From an uncultured Verrucomicrobium sp. (GTDB lineage: Bacteria > Verrucomicrobiota > Verrucomicrobiia > Methylacidiphilales > GAS474), in NCBI GenBank assembly GCA_903889845.1, contig CAISZB010000187.1:1-8861 (forward strand): a stretch of DNA of 8,861 bases, in the 5' to 3' direction. A model generated the notes under the pieces. The model was not told the origin of the DNA, made no database searches, and saw only the letters and a program-made list of their open reading frames with translations. A program made the position numbers and the translations under genes. Within the stretch, counting starts at the first letter, position 1, and each line of letters starts with the position of its first letter. Positions 1 through 6,900 of the stretch are shown here, in pieces.

Positions 1-41
1 AGATAGGTCAGTGCCAGCAGGGCGATCAATAGCTTGTTCAT
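1..41 (-). CDS. Start of an unidentified gene with signal-peptide-like N-terminus (partial)
   Basis: The ATG at 41-39 on the minus strand opens a frame that runs off the window after 13 codons, reading MNKLLIALLALTY. A lysine followed by an uninterrupted hydrophobic stretch is the classic beginning of a Sec signal peptide or a membrane anchor. No clear Shine-Dalgarno is visible directly upstream; GAGAAG lies rather far away. The gene lies about 130 bp downstream of the permease in the same direction, with the palindrome between them, so it may be the next transcription unit. Only the N-terminus is seen, so no function is assigned. Confidence 0.45.
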   Translation of the reverse strand, partial: MNKLLIALLALTY

Positions 42-118
42 TGGAGAGGGGCTTCTCGGGGGTTCGGATAGCCAAGGAGATTTGCCGAAGTGAGGATCGG
101 GGGGAGTCTATCCCCACC

Positions 119-178
119 GATAGCTCAGGCATCATGGGGTGTTTACCCCATGAGGTTGAATCGGCGCCTTGAGCTATC
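119..178. repeat. Nested palindromic repeat element, copy 1, overlapping the permease stop codon
   Basis: The outer arms GATAGCTCA (119-127) and TGAGCTATC (170-178) are perfectly complementary over 9 bp and extend to 12 bp with one bulged base. Inside lies a second perfect stem, CATGGGGT (133-140) / ACCCCATG (145-152), with a 4-nt loop. The permease TAG (176-174) is within the outer arm. On the minus strand this would fold as a long two-storey hairpin at the 3' end of the efflux operon. No T-run follows, so it is at best a factor-independent pause or an mRNA-stabilising or REP-like structure. The core matches the element at 4693-4752 at 19 of 20 bases. Confidence 0.65.
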
Positions 179-1316
179 CTCTGAAGATGTCGAACGGCTC
201 GATCTTCAAAACCTTGCGGATACCGATATAGCTGGAAATTCCGGCGATCAGCAGAACCATCCCGAAGGCCATCCCCAGATTGCCGAAGGTGATCATAGCG
301 GCGTAGTTGGGAAGCCGGTAACGGGCGATTTCGATCATCAGGGTCACCAGTCCGATTCCCAGCCCATAGCCGATCAAGGCCGTGAAGAAGGACATGAACA
401 GGATCATGTAGATCAGTTCCCTGCTCTTGGCTCCGATGGCTTTCAAGGCCCCGAACTTTTCCAGGTTCTCGAGAATGAAGGTGTAAAAGGTCTGGCCCGA
501 AATCGAAAGGCCGACAATGAAGCTGATGATCGTCATCAGGAGAATATTCGTCCCGATCCCGGTCTCGTAGGTGTAGTAGTGGGTGATTTTATTGTTGAAT
601 TCTTCCTTGGTGAAGGCGACGTAACCCAACTGGGCGACCTGCCGCTTGATCCCGGCGATGGCGGCGAGGCTCTTCGGCTGCACCAGGACGTAGGAGAGGG
701 TGAATCGGGTGGAGGGGATGTATTCGACGGCGCGGTGATAGGTGGTGTAGAGGGTGGGGACGCCGTTGAGCCCGTTCGAGGCGACCCGCGCGATGCCGAC
801 GATCGTTCCCCGGTGATCGTTGAGTTCGAAGGTCATGCCGATTTTCGGGTTCTCCAGTTTCGAGAACTCGGCGTCGTGGACGACGAAGAAGGTGTTGTCG
901 GCATAGATGTCCTGGATGTTGCCCTGTTCTAGGACGGGCCGACCGAAGAGGCTGCTGTCGTCGAGGCCGACGACATTGACTCCCTGATTCTTGCCGTCGG
1001 ACAGCCTGACCTGGGCGCCGCCCATGAAGAGGGGCACGGCGTAGCTGACGCCGTCCATGCTCCGTGTCGCGTCGAGCACGTAGCCGGGCATCGGAATCGG
1101 GCTGGTGGCGGTGTTGACCTGCGTATCCATGATCCACATCGCGGCACCGATATTGGTGACGGGCGAGAAGGCGCGGCTGAGGATGCCGGCGAACATTGCC
1201 GTCATTTCCATCATAAGGAAGACGGCAAAGGTGATCCCGATCAGCAGGGCTAAGAACTTGCTTCGATCGTTGACCAGCAGCTTGAAGCCGATCCGCAGGA
1301 TGCCGCTGTATCTCAT
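174..1316 (-). CDS. FtsX/MacB-fold ABC transporter permease, DevC-like
   Basis: Inner-membrane permease of the exporter. The frame is open further upstream to 1685, but the ATG at 1316 is chosen. It forms a 4-bp ATGA overlap with the outer-membrane factor stop, and upstream codons translate to an Arg/Pro-rich shadow. From this start it is 380 residues, the usual DevC length. I see TM1 at about 21-43, a periplasmic MacB_PCD-like domain (about 46-250), and three C-terminal helices (about 256-280, 300-328, 345-365). The FtsX-type segment ENLEKFGALKAIGAKSREL (283-301) between TM2 and TM3 is where this fold contacts its ATPase. The C-terminus ends in KVLKIEPFDIFRG, matching the conserved tail of the family. 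This topology suggests a mechanotransmission-type exporter moving a periplasmic or outer-leaflet substrate, by analogy with MacB. The stop codon lies inside one arm of the palindrome at 119-178. Confidence 0.92.
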   Translation of the reverse strand: MRYSGILRIGFKLLVNDRSKFLALLIGITFAVFLMMEMTAMFAGILSRAFSPVTNIGAAMWIMDTQVNTATSPIPMPGYVLDATRSMDGVSYAVPLFMGGAQVRLSDGKNQGVNVVGLDDSSLFGRPVLEQGNIQDIYADNTFFVVHDAEFSKLENPKIGMTFELNDHRGTIVGIARVASNGLNGVPTLYTTYHRAVEYIPSTRFTLSYVLVQPKSLAAIAGIKRQVAQLGYVAFTKEEFNNKITHYYTYETGIGTNILLMTIISFIVGLSISGQTFYTFILENLEKFGALKAIGAKSRELIYMILFMSFFTALIGYGLGIGLVTLMIEIARYRLPNYAAMITFGNLGMAFGMVLLIAGISSYIGIRKVLKIEPFDIFRG

Positions 1317-2785
1317 CGGTCCGCCCTTTCCTCTGCCGCTATCGGCGGATTCCACCAGCCGCCGCCCAGCGCCACGTACAGGGCGACGGTGTCCTGATGG
1401 CGTTGGGCGACGGCCTGGAGGTAGGAGAGGGTCGCCTCGTGGAATTGGACGTCGCCCGCCAGGACGTCGAGGCCGGAGGCCAGGCCCGCGCGGTAATTGG
1501 TCTGTAACAGTCTGAGGGCTTCGGCGGCGTCCCGACGGCTGTCCGTCTGGGCCCGGAGCGCCTCGGCATCGTGTTCCAGCGCGGTCAGGGAATCGGCCAC
1601 CTGTGCGAAGGCGGCGAGCACGGTTTGCCGGTAGGTGGCCTGGGACTGCTGGTAGAGATCGATGGCGGCACGGCGTCCGTACCACAGGCTGCTGCCCTGG
1701 AATATAGGGATCGTGGCCGAGGGGCCGATGCTCCAGAACGGCGAGAGTTTGCCGAAGCTGGAACCGGCGGCGCCGAAGGTGCCGCTCAGGCTGAAACTGG
1801 GGAACATGGCGGCGGTGGCGACGCCGATGCCCGCGCTGGCGGAGTGCAACTGCGCCTCGGAGGAAAGGATGTCGGGGCGCTGCCGCACCAGGTCGGAGGG
1901 GAGGCTCACCGGCAGGTCGGTCGGCAGGAAGAGGGTGGCCAGGTCGATCTCGGGCAGGGTCACCTTTTCCGGTAGCACGCCTTCGAGCGTGGCCAGCAGG
2001 TGTTCCGCCTGGCTGACCTGCTGTTTCAGGGGGGCCAGTGTGGCCTGCTGCCCGGCGATCAGGCTGCGCTGGCTCAACAGGCTCGAATAGGGGGCGATCC
2101 CGGCATGGACCTGGACTTCGATGGAGTGGAGTTGTTGGTTTTCCAGGCCGATGAGCTCTTCCGTCTCCCGGATCTCGGCGGCATAAGCGGCGCGGGCGAT
2201 GCAGGTGTTCACGACATTGGCCGAGAGCGTGAGATAGGCCGCCTTTGTTTCGTAGCGTTGGGAGTCGGCCTTGGCCTGGAGGCCTTCGACCGTGCGGCGG
2301 TCCCCGCCGAACACGTCGGGGGCATAGCTGACGGTGCCGCTCAACGTGATCAGGTTGAAGATCGAGCCCGCGCCTTGGGAACCTTGCTGAGCCGGTGAGG
2401 AGCGTTCCCGGGTGGCGCCGAAGTCGCCCTCGGCGTGGGGAAAGAAGACGCCGTAACCGGCACGCAGGTTATCTTGGCTTTGCCTCAGGCTGGCCTCGGA
2501 AGCCTCCAGAGTGGCATTGTGGGCGAGTGCCTGCTCGACGGTGGCGTCCAGGGGGGCGGATCTGAAAAGCTTCCACCAATCGGAGGGAATCACGGCGTCC
2601 GGCGCGAAGCGTTGCGTCTTTCCATCGGCCGCGAGCGTCACGGCGGGAAGCGGCTTGCGGGTGTAGCGGTCGGCATCGGGAGGGGGCGGGCGGACGAAGT
2701 CGGGGCCCACGGCGCAGGAGGCGAGGAGCAGCGCCATCATGACGAGAGAGGTGCCGCTCAGGGTTTTAGGTCGAAAGGAACTCAT
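1313..2785 (-). CDS. NodT/OprM-type outer-membrane factor lipoprotein (efflux channel)
   Basis: TolC-superfamily trimeric channel that would carry the pump substrate across the outer membrane. The 490 residues start with a lipoprotein signal peptide and the lipobox LASC, making Cys24 the lipidated residue. The family hallmark VGPDFVRPP follows (26-34), then DWWKLF (69-74) and two outer-membrane-efflux repeats of long helices and beta strands. The second repeat opens with SLPSDLVRQRPDI (294-306) and contains the expected FPSFSLSG block (328-335). It ends with the typical YVALGGGW (470-477). Length is normal. The start ATG lies 24 bp after the adaptor stop, with GAAGG six bases upstream. The 3' end overlaps the permease start by 4 bp. 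Such NodT channels usually sit beside RND pumps; here the partner genes encode an ABC exporter. Confidence 0.94.
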   Translation of the reverse strand: MSSFRPKTLSGTSLVMMALLLASCAVGPDFVRPPPPDADRYTRKPLPAVTLAADGKTQRFAPDAVIPSDWWKLFRSAPLDATVEQALAHNATLEASEASLRQSQDNLRAGYGVFFPHAEGDFGATRERSSPAQQGSQGAGSIFNLITLSGTVSYAPDVFGGDRRTVEGLQAKADSQRYETKAAYLTLSANVVNTCIARAAYAAEIRETEELIGLENQQLHSIEVQVHAGIAPYSSLLSQRSLIAGQQATLAPLKQQVSQAEHLLATLEGVLPEKVTLPEIDLATLFLPTDLPVSLPSDLVRQRPDILSSEAQLHSASAGIGVATAAMFPSFSLSGTFGAAGSSFGKLSPFWSIGPSATIPIFQGSSLWYGRRAAIDLYQQSQATYRQTVLAAFAQVADSLTALEHDAEALRAQTDSRRDAAEALRLLQTNYRAGLASGLDVLAGDVQFHEATLSYLQAVAQRHQDTVALYVALGGGWWNPPIAAEERADR

Positions 2786-2809
2786 GGCATGCCTTCGGAT
2801 TTGGGGAAC

Positions 2810-3964
2810 CTATTTTTTCCCGATGAAGACATCGACCATTTGTCCCGGATAGACCGGGGTATCTTTTTTCTCGAACCGGAAAATCACCGGCAGCACCCGC
2901 AGATCGACCTGTTCCTGTTTTTGATTGGAAAGCTCGATCTTGGGCGAGACGTAAGGCTGCACCCGGACGAATTCGAGCGGGATCTTGATGTCGGTTCCGA
3001 TGATCTGCATCTGCGCCTGGATATGCCACGCGGTGGGGAGGCGCGAGACGAGGATCTCGTCCACATAGCAACGCACTTCCAGGTATTCCTGCGGCGCGCA
3101 CATGACCACGAGCGGGTTAAATAATCCGGTGTAGGTGTCGTAGCCGCCCTGGGACGATACATAGCCGCCGATGGCGGCGTTGACGGTCAAAATAACTCCG
3201 TCCACCGGTGCTTTGATCGAATATTTTTGCAGCAGCGTGTCGGCGGCCAGGTAAGCCTGATTCAGCGCCTCGTATTGCTTTTGCTGATTGTCGATGTCGT
3301 AGCTCCAGGCCCCGGCCTTGGTCAGGTCGTATTGTTTGCGGGCGACGTCCAGGGTGGCGGCGGCCTGTTTCAAGGTGTCTTCCGCCACATCGAGGACATT
3401 CTTCGAGATTGATTTCGGGTCGATGTCATAGGCGACGCGGTCTTTGTCGTACTGGTTTTCGACCAGCTTCAGGCTCGCCTCGGCCAGGCCCACCTGCGCG
3501 GTGGCCACGGTCAGCGTTTCGGGCCTCGGCTCGGCCTTGAGTTCGTTCAGCAGAGAGAGGGCGGCTTCGGACTGCAATTTGAGCTGCGATGTCGTGGCCC
3601 GTTGCATTGTGTCGTCGATCGCAAAGAGAGGTGTGCCCGCCTTCACTTGCTGGCCTTCGCTGACCAGTACCCGGGTGATCGGGCCGGAAACCTCCGGGAA
3701 GATGTTGACGTTCGCGCCGCTCGGCTGGTCGCTCTCGATCATGCCGTTGGCATAGATGGCGGAGTCGTAGGGGTTGCTGACCGGTTGGAACACGGGGGGT
3801 TCCGCCTTCCGTGTCTGGCCGAAGAAGTAGGCGGCGACCAGCCCGGCCAGGATGCCGAGCAGGGCGAGGGTGAAGACGATCTTGTTCCCGGACGACGTCT
3901 TGGGAGGGGGCGAGTTGACTTCGGCCTTGGCCGGAGGCTCTGGCTTAGACTTTTCTTCACTCAT
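2810..3964 (-). CDS. HlyD/MacA-family periplasmic adaptor (membrane fusion) protein, DevB-like
   Basis: Inner-membrane-anchored periplasmic adaptor that bridges the ABC permease and the outer-membrane channel. In 384 residues it has a short polar, proline-rich cytoplasmic N-terminus (1-27), one transmembrane helix (about 28-48), and a first lipoyl half-domain (about 87-117, FPEVSGPITRVLVSEGQQVKAG). A long Ala/Leu/Gln-rich helical hairpin predicted as coiled coil follows (about 120-245). Next are the second lipoyl half (248-271, KAPVDGVI) and beta-barrel segments to the C-terminus, ending in a typical YPGQMVDVFI strand. The start is well supported by AGGGGGA at 3975-3969, five to six bases before the ATG, and by the 4-bp ATGA overlap with the ATPase gene. 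Length and layout fit DevB-type adaptors. It shows no signal-peptidase cleavage site or lipobox, so a non-cleaved anchor is inferred. Substrate unknown. Confidence 0.92.
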   Translation of the reverse strand: MSEEKSKPEPPAKAEVNSPPPKTSSGNKIVFTLALLGILAGLVAAYFFGQTRKAEPPVFQPVSNPYDSAIYANGMIESDQPSGANVNIFPEVSGPITRVLVSEGQQVKAGTPLFAIDDTMQRATTSQLKLQSEAALSLLNELKAEPRPETLTVATAQVGLAEASLKLVENQYDKDRVAYDIDPKSISKNVLDVAEDTLKQAAATLDVARKQYDLTKAGAWSYDIDNQQKQYEALNQAYLAADTLLQKYSIKAPVDGVILTVNAAIGGYVSSQGGYDTYTGLFNPLVVMCAPQEYLEVRCYVDEILVSRLPTAWHIQAQMQIIGTDIKIPLEFVRVQPYVSPKIELSNQKQEQVDLRVLPVIFRFEKKDTPVYPGQMVDVFIGKK

Positions 3965-4692
3965 TCGGTCCCCCTGTCTGCGGCGGTGAGGTGCCCGTCT
4001 TCCATGTGAAGGATCCGGTCCGCATATTCGTTGATGCGCGCATCGTGGGTGACGATCAGGATGCAGCGGTGGGCATCGAGTATTTTCTCCTTCACGAAGG
4101 AGATGATCATTTTGCCGGTGTCGCCGTCCAGCGACGCCGTTGGCTCATCGAAGATCAGAATCTCCGGTCGGCTGATGATGGCACGGGCGATGGCGACGCG
4201 CTGTTGTTCGCCGCCCGAGAGCTTCACGGGTAGCATGTCGCCCCGGTTTTTCAGGCCGACGATTTCGAGCTGTTTTCTTGCCTCCGCAATTGATTCATCC
4301 CAATCCTGTTGTTTCAGGATCAAGGGGATCGCAACATTCTCCGCCGTGGTCAGTCGCGGGAAGAGATGGTAGTCCTGAAAGACAAAGCCGATGGTGTTGA
4401 GGCGGAAGTCGGCCAGCTGATCGTTGGTCAGGGTCCAGATATCGGCCCCCTTGACCACCACTCGGCCGGCGCTGGGGCGCAGGATGCCCGAAATCATGCT
4501 CATCATCGTGGTCTTGCCGCTCCCGGAGGGGCCGACGATGAAGAGCATTTCGCCGAAGTGGGCGACCAAGCCGACATCGTCCACGGCGGTCACCCTGGCC
4601 TCGCCTTCGCCAAACCATTTGCTGAGATCGGTGGCGACGATGGCCTCGGTGCCGTTGGGGGCTGCGTTGACGGAGTTCATAGCTTGCCCCAT
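3961..4692 (-). CDS. ABC transporter ATP-binding protein (DevA/MacB/LolD-like)
   Basis: Cytoplasmic ATPase that powers the exporter formed with the adaptor, outer-membrane factor and permease encoded directly downstream. In 243 residues it has every motif of an active ABC nucleotide-binding domain: Walker A GPSGSGKT (54-61), Q-loop Q106 in FVFQDYHLFP, signature LSGGEQQR (158-165), Walker B ILIFDEP with catalytic E183, and switch histidine H216 in VTHD. Length and sequence fit the DevA/LolD/MacB-type ATPases that pair with FtsX-fold permeases. The start is uncertain: the ATG at 4692 has no visible Shine-Dalgarno, whereas Met5 (ATG at 4680) is preceded by GGGG at a 6-nt spacing, which would give 239 residues. 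Its stop overlaps the adaptor start by 4 bp (ATGA). It is the first gene of the operon; no convincing -35/-10 promoter was found in the 102-bp upstream gap. Confidence 0.93.
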   Translation of the reverse strand: MGQAMNSVNAAPNGTEAIVATDLSKWFGEGEARVTAVDDVGLVAHFGEMLFIVGPSGSGKTTMMSMISGILRPSAGRVVVKGADIWTLTNDQLADFRLNTIGFVFQDYHLFPRLTTAENVAIPLILKQQDWDESIAEARKQLEIVGLKNRGDMLPVKLSGGEQQRVAIARAIISRPEILIFDEPTASLDGDTGKMIISFVKEKILDAHRCILIVTHDARINEYADRILHMEDGHLTAADRGTE

Positions 4693-4752
4693 GGAGCTTA
4701 GGCGCGAGCCGAATTGGGTGTCATGGGGTGTTCACCCCATAGCGCTGGGAGC
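4693..4752. repeat. Palindromic intergenic repeat element, copy 2
   Basis: The core TCATGGGGTGTTCACCCCAT (4721-4740) contains a perfect 8-bp inverted repeat around a 2-nt centre. It differs by one base from the core of the element at 119-178. The flanks also share blocks with that element read on the opposite strand: AGCT, AGGCGC and CGAATT in the same order and at nearly the same spacing. The outer arms here pair poorly (only GCT and GCGC are complementary). The element abuts the first possible ATG of the ABC ATPase gene, so its hairpin would lie in the leader or promoter of the efflux operon. Whether it is a REP-like repeat, an operator or an RNA hairpin cannot be decided from one window. 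Confidence 0.6.
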
Positions 4753-4767
4753 CGGGAAGGAATTCGA

Positions 4768-4792
4768 TCAACCCGTGTGGAATAAGGGTTGA
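4768..4792 (-). terminator. Hairpin immediately after glgX, weak terminator candidate
   Basis: Perfect 7-bp inverted repeat TCAACCC / GGGTTGA with an 11-nt A/T-containing loop, beginning two bases after the glgX stop codon. No run of T follows on the minus strand, so it is not a canonical intrinsic terminator. It may mark the 3' end of the glg message or protect it, or it may be chance. Confidence 0.3.
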
Positions 4793-4794
4793 AG

Positions 4795-6900
4795 TCAAGG
4801 AGTGGCCGGTCGAGCTAGCAGAATGACGGACGAGCGGGAGCCGAGCGGGTAGGCCTGGCTGTCTTTCCATGGCGGTTCTTCGCCTGGGGCATGCAGGTCG
4901 TGGGGTGTTTCCGCGGAGGTATCGGCAGCCACATGCCACAGGGTTCCGGGAGGTGCGGGGGGCAAGGCAAAACCGATTGCGGTGACCTCGGCATTGAAGA
5001 GAAGGCAAAGCGCCGTCGCCTTCCCTTCGTCGAGGAGACAGGCGAGGCGTTTTTCGCGAGGATTCTTCCAGTTCGGAAGTCCCCCATGTGGGTCAAGCCA
5101 CCGGACCTCGGCATCCGAGTAGAATTGCTCCCGTCTCAAGATCGGATGGGCTTGGCGCAAGGCGATCAGGCCTTGGGTGAAGCGGAAAAGATCCCGGTTT
5201 CGCGCCAGGAGGGGCCAGTCATACCAGCTTGTCTCGTTGTCTTGAGCGTAGGCGTTATTGTTGCCTTGTTGCGTCCGGCGAAATTCGTCTCCCCCCAGCA
5301 GCATCGGCACCCCGCGGGAAATGAAAAGGGTGAGCAGGAAGTTTTTGATTTGGCGTTTTCGGACGACCTCGATTCCGGCATCCGTCGTTTCCCCCTCGAT
5401 GCCGTGGTTGGCGCTGAAGTTGTGATGGGTCCCGTCGAGATTGCCCTCGCCATTGGGAGTGTTCTCTTTGGAGACATAGCTTACCAGATCGTTCAGCGTG
5501 AAGCCGTCGTGGCAGGTGACGAAGTTGATGCTGCTTTCCGGTCCTTTTCCCGAATGGGCGTAGAGGTCGGAGCTGCCGCAGATGCGGCTGGCAAACCGGC
5601 CAAGCATCCCTTCGTCCCCGCGCCAGTAACGCCGGACATCGTCCCGGAATTCGCCGTTCCATTCCGCCCAGCGGGGCTCCGAAAAGCGGCCCACCTCGTA
5701 GGCACCGCCGCTGTCCCAGGCCTCGGCGATGATTTTCACGTCCCGCAAGGCCGGGTCTTCGGCGATTTGCTCCAGCAGGGGGGCTTTCTCCAGCAGCTTG
5801 CCGGTGCCATCCCTGCCGAGAGCCGAGGCCAGATCGAACCGGAACCCATCCACGTGCATTTCTTTCACCCAGTAAAAGAGGGCTGCCAGAATATGGGCGC
5901 GAACAACAGGATGGTTGGCGTTTACGGTGTTGCCCGTCCCCGTGTAGTCCTTGTAGTAGCGTTGGTCGCTTTCCAGCGTGTAAAAGATTGCGTTGTCGAT
6001 CCCACGGAAGCAGAGGGTGGGGCCGAGTTCGTCTCCCTCGGCTGTGTGGTTGAAGACCACGTCGAGGATCACCTCGATGCCCGTCCGATGCAGCGCCCGG
6101 ACCATCTCCTTGAATTCCGTGAGCTGCCCGCCCATGCCTCCCGCACTGCCATAGGAAGCCTTGACGGCCAAGAAAAGGAGAGGATCGTACCCCCAATAAT
6201 TGCGCAGGGGCCGAGCTGTCCCGGGATCGATCCCTTTGATCTGGTTCTCGTTGAACTCCTGCACCGGCATCAGTTCCACCGCAGTTATCCCCAACTCGTT
6301 CAGGTAGGGGATCTTTTCGACGAGGCCCCGATAGGTTCCGGGGTGGGTCACCCCGGAACTCGGATCGATCGTGAAACCCCGGACATGGGTTTCATAAATG
6401 ACGGTCTCCGTCCAGGGTCGGTTGGGCGGACGATCTCCCTGCCAGTCGAAGGGTTCGTCGGTGAAGACGCATTTCGGCGTGGTTCCGGCGTCGTCGATCT
6501 CGGAGAAGGAGAGATCGCGCTCGGCCGCCGACGGATCGTAGCCGCGGGCGGCTTCGAAGTCCCATCCCGAGGTTCCCGAGAGCGCCTTCGCACAGGGATC
6601 GAGGAGCAGTTTGTGGAAGTTGAATCGGTGCCCGATCCAAGGTTGGTGCGGACCGTCGACCCGGTATCCGTAAAGCTGACCGTGCCGGATGCCGGAAACC
6701 CAGACGTGCCAGATGTCCCCGGTCCGGTGACGGGACGGATCGAGGTCGATGGCCAGGGAGGGCTGGGCGTCTGCGGGCAGGTCGAAGAACTCCAGCCGCA
6801 CGCGGGTGGCGTGACGACTGAAGAGCGCGAAGTTGACTCCTCCCTCGCGGGCATGGGTTCCCATGGGCAGGGGGAGGCCGGGCCGGACTTCGGTGGGCAT
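4795..6900 (-). CDS. glgX: Glycogen debranching enzyme GlgX (GH13 isoamylase type)
   Basis: Hydrolyses alpha-1,6 branch points in phosphorylase-limited glycogen in the cytoplasm. The protein is 701 residues, close to known GlgX proteins (E. coli about 657). The N-terminal part, residues about 8-110, fits a CBM48-like domain, starting with a GGVNFALFSRHA block at 20-31. The GH13 barrel follows, with its conserved regions: DVVFNH (280-285), DGFRFDLAS with nucleophile D356, AEAWD with acid/base E393, and CHDG with D465. All three catalytic acids are present. HPGTYRGL (186-193) and GGDEFRRTQQGNNNAYAQDN (536-555) are also typical of the family. The start is taken at the ATG that shares one base with the upstream stop (TGATG). 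The frame stays open 420 codons further upstream, but that stretch is a GC-rich shadow of the phosphorylase gene. No strong Shine-Dalgarno precedes the ATG, so translation is probably coupled to the phosphorylase. Its C-terminal beta domain is complete. Confidence 0.96.
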   Translation of the reverse strand: MPTEVRPGLPLPMGTHAREGGVNFALFSRHATRVRLEFFDLPADAQPSLAIDLDPSRHRTGDIWHVWVSGIRHGQLYGYRVDGPHQPWIGHRFNFHKLLLDPCAKALSGTSGWDFEAARGYDPSAAERDLSFSEIDDAGTTPKCVFTDEPFDWQGDRPPNRPWTETVIYETHVRGFTIDPSSGVTHPGTYRGLVEKIPYLNELGITAVELMPVQEFNENQIKGIDPGTARPLRNYWGYDPLLFLAVKASYGSAGGMGGQLTEFKEMVRALHRTGIEVILDVVFNHTAEGDELGPTLCFRGIDNAIFYTLESDQRYYKDYTGTGNTVNANHPVVRAHILAALFYWVKEMHVDGFRFDLASALGRDGTGKLLEKAPLLEQIAEDPALRDVKIIAEAWDSGGAYEVGRFSEPRWAEWNGEFRDDVRRYWRGDEGMLGRFASRICGSSDLYAHSGKGPESSINFVTCHDGFTLNDLVSYVSKENTPNGEGNLDGTHHNFSANHGIEGETTDAGIEVVRKRQIKNFLLTLFISRGVPMLLGGDEFRRTQQGNNNAYAQDNETSWYDWPLLARNRDLFRFTQGLIALRQAHPILRREQFYSDAEVRWLDPHGGLPNWKNPREKRLACLLDEGKATALCLLFNAEVTAIGFALPPAPPGTLWHVAADTSAETPHDLHAPGEEPPWKDSQAYPLGSRSSVILLARPATP
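6335..6359 (-). other. Perfect 11-bp GC-rich hairpin inside glgX
   Basis: GTTCCGGGGTG / CACCCCGGAAC with a 3-nt loop, lying in codons for residues about 181-189 of GlgX (around the conserved HPGTY). It would form a very stable stem in the glgX mRNA or the DNA. No T-run follows, so it is not a terminator. Confidence 0.5.

Noticed and set aside
108..123. Small inverted repeat CTATC...GATAG next to copy 1
   Set aside because: Only 5 bp, and its right arm is already used by the stronger 9-bp outer stem at 119-178; kept as a possible alternative fold only.
90..932. 280-codon open frame on the plus strand, antisense to the permease
   Set aside because: In antisense register with the permease codons and starting across the palindrome; Asp/Gly-rich shadow without a ribosome-binding site.
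1317..1685. 123-codon N-terminal extension of the permease
   Set aside because: It lies wholly inside the outer-membrane factor gene, is Arg/Pro-rich, and the ATGA-coupled start at 1316 gives the family's usual length and first transmembrane helix.
4770..4798. Promoter for the efflux operon with TTGACT as -35
   Set aside because: At 17-18 bp spacing the -10 position reads CGGGTT or GGGTTG, far from TATAAT, and the -35 overlaps the glgX stop.
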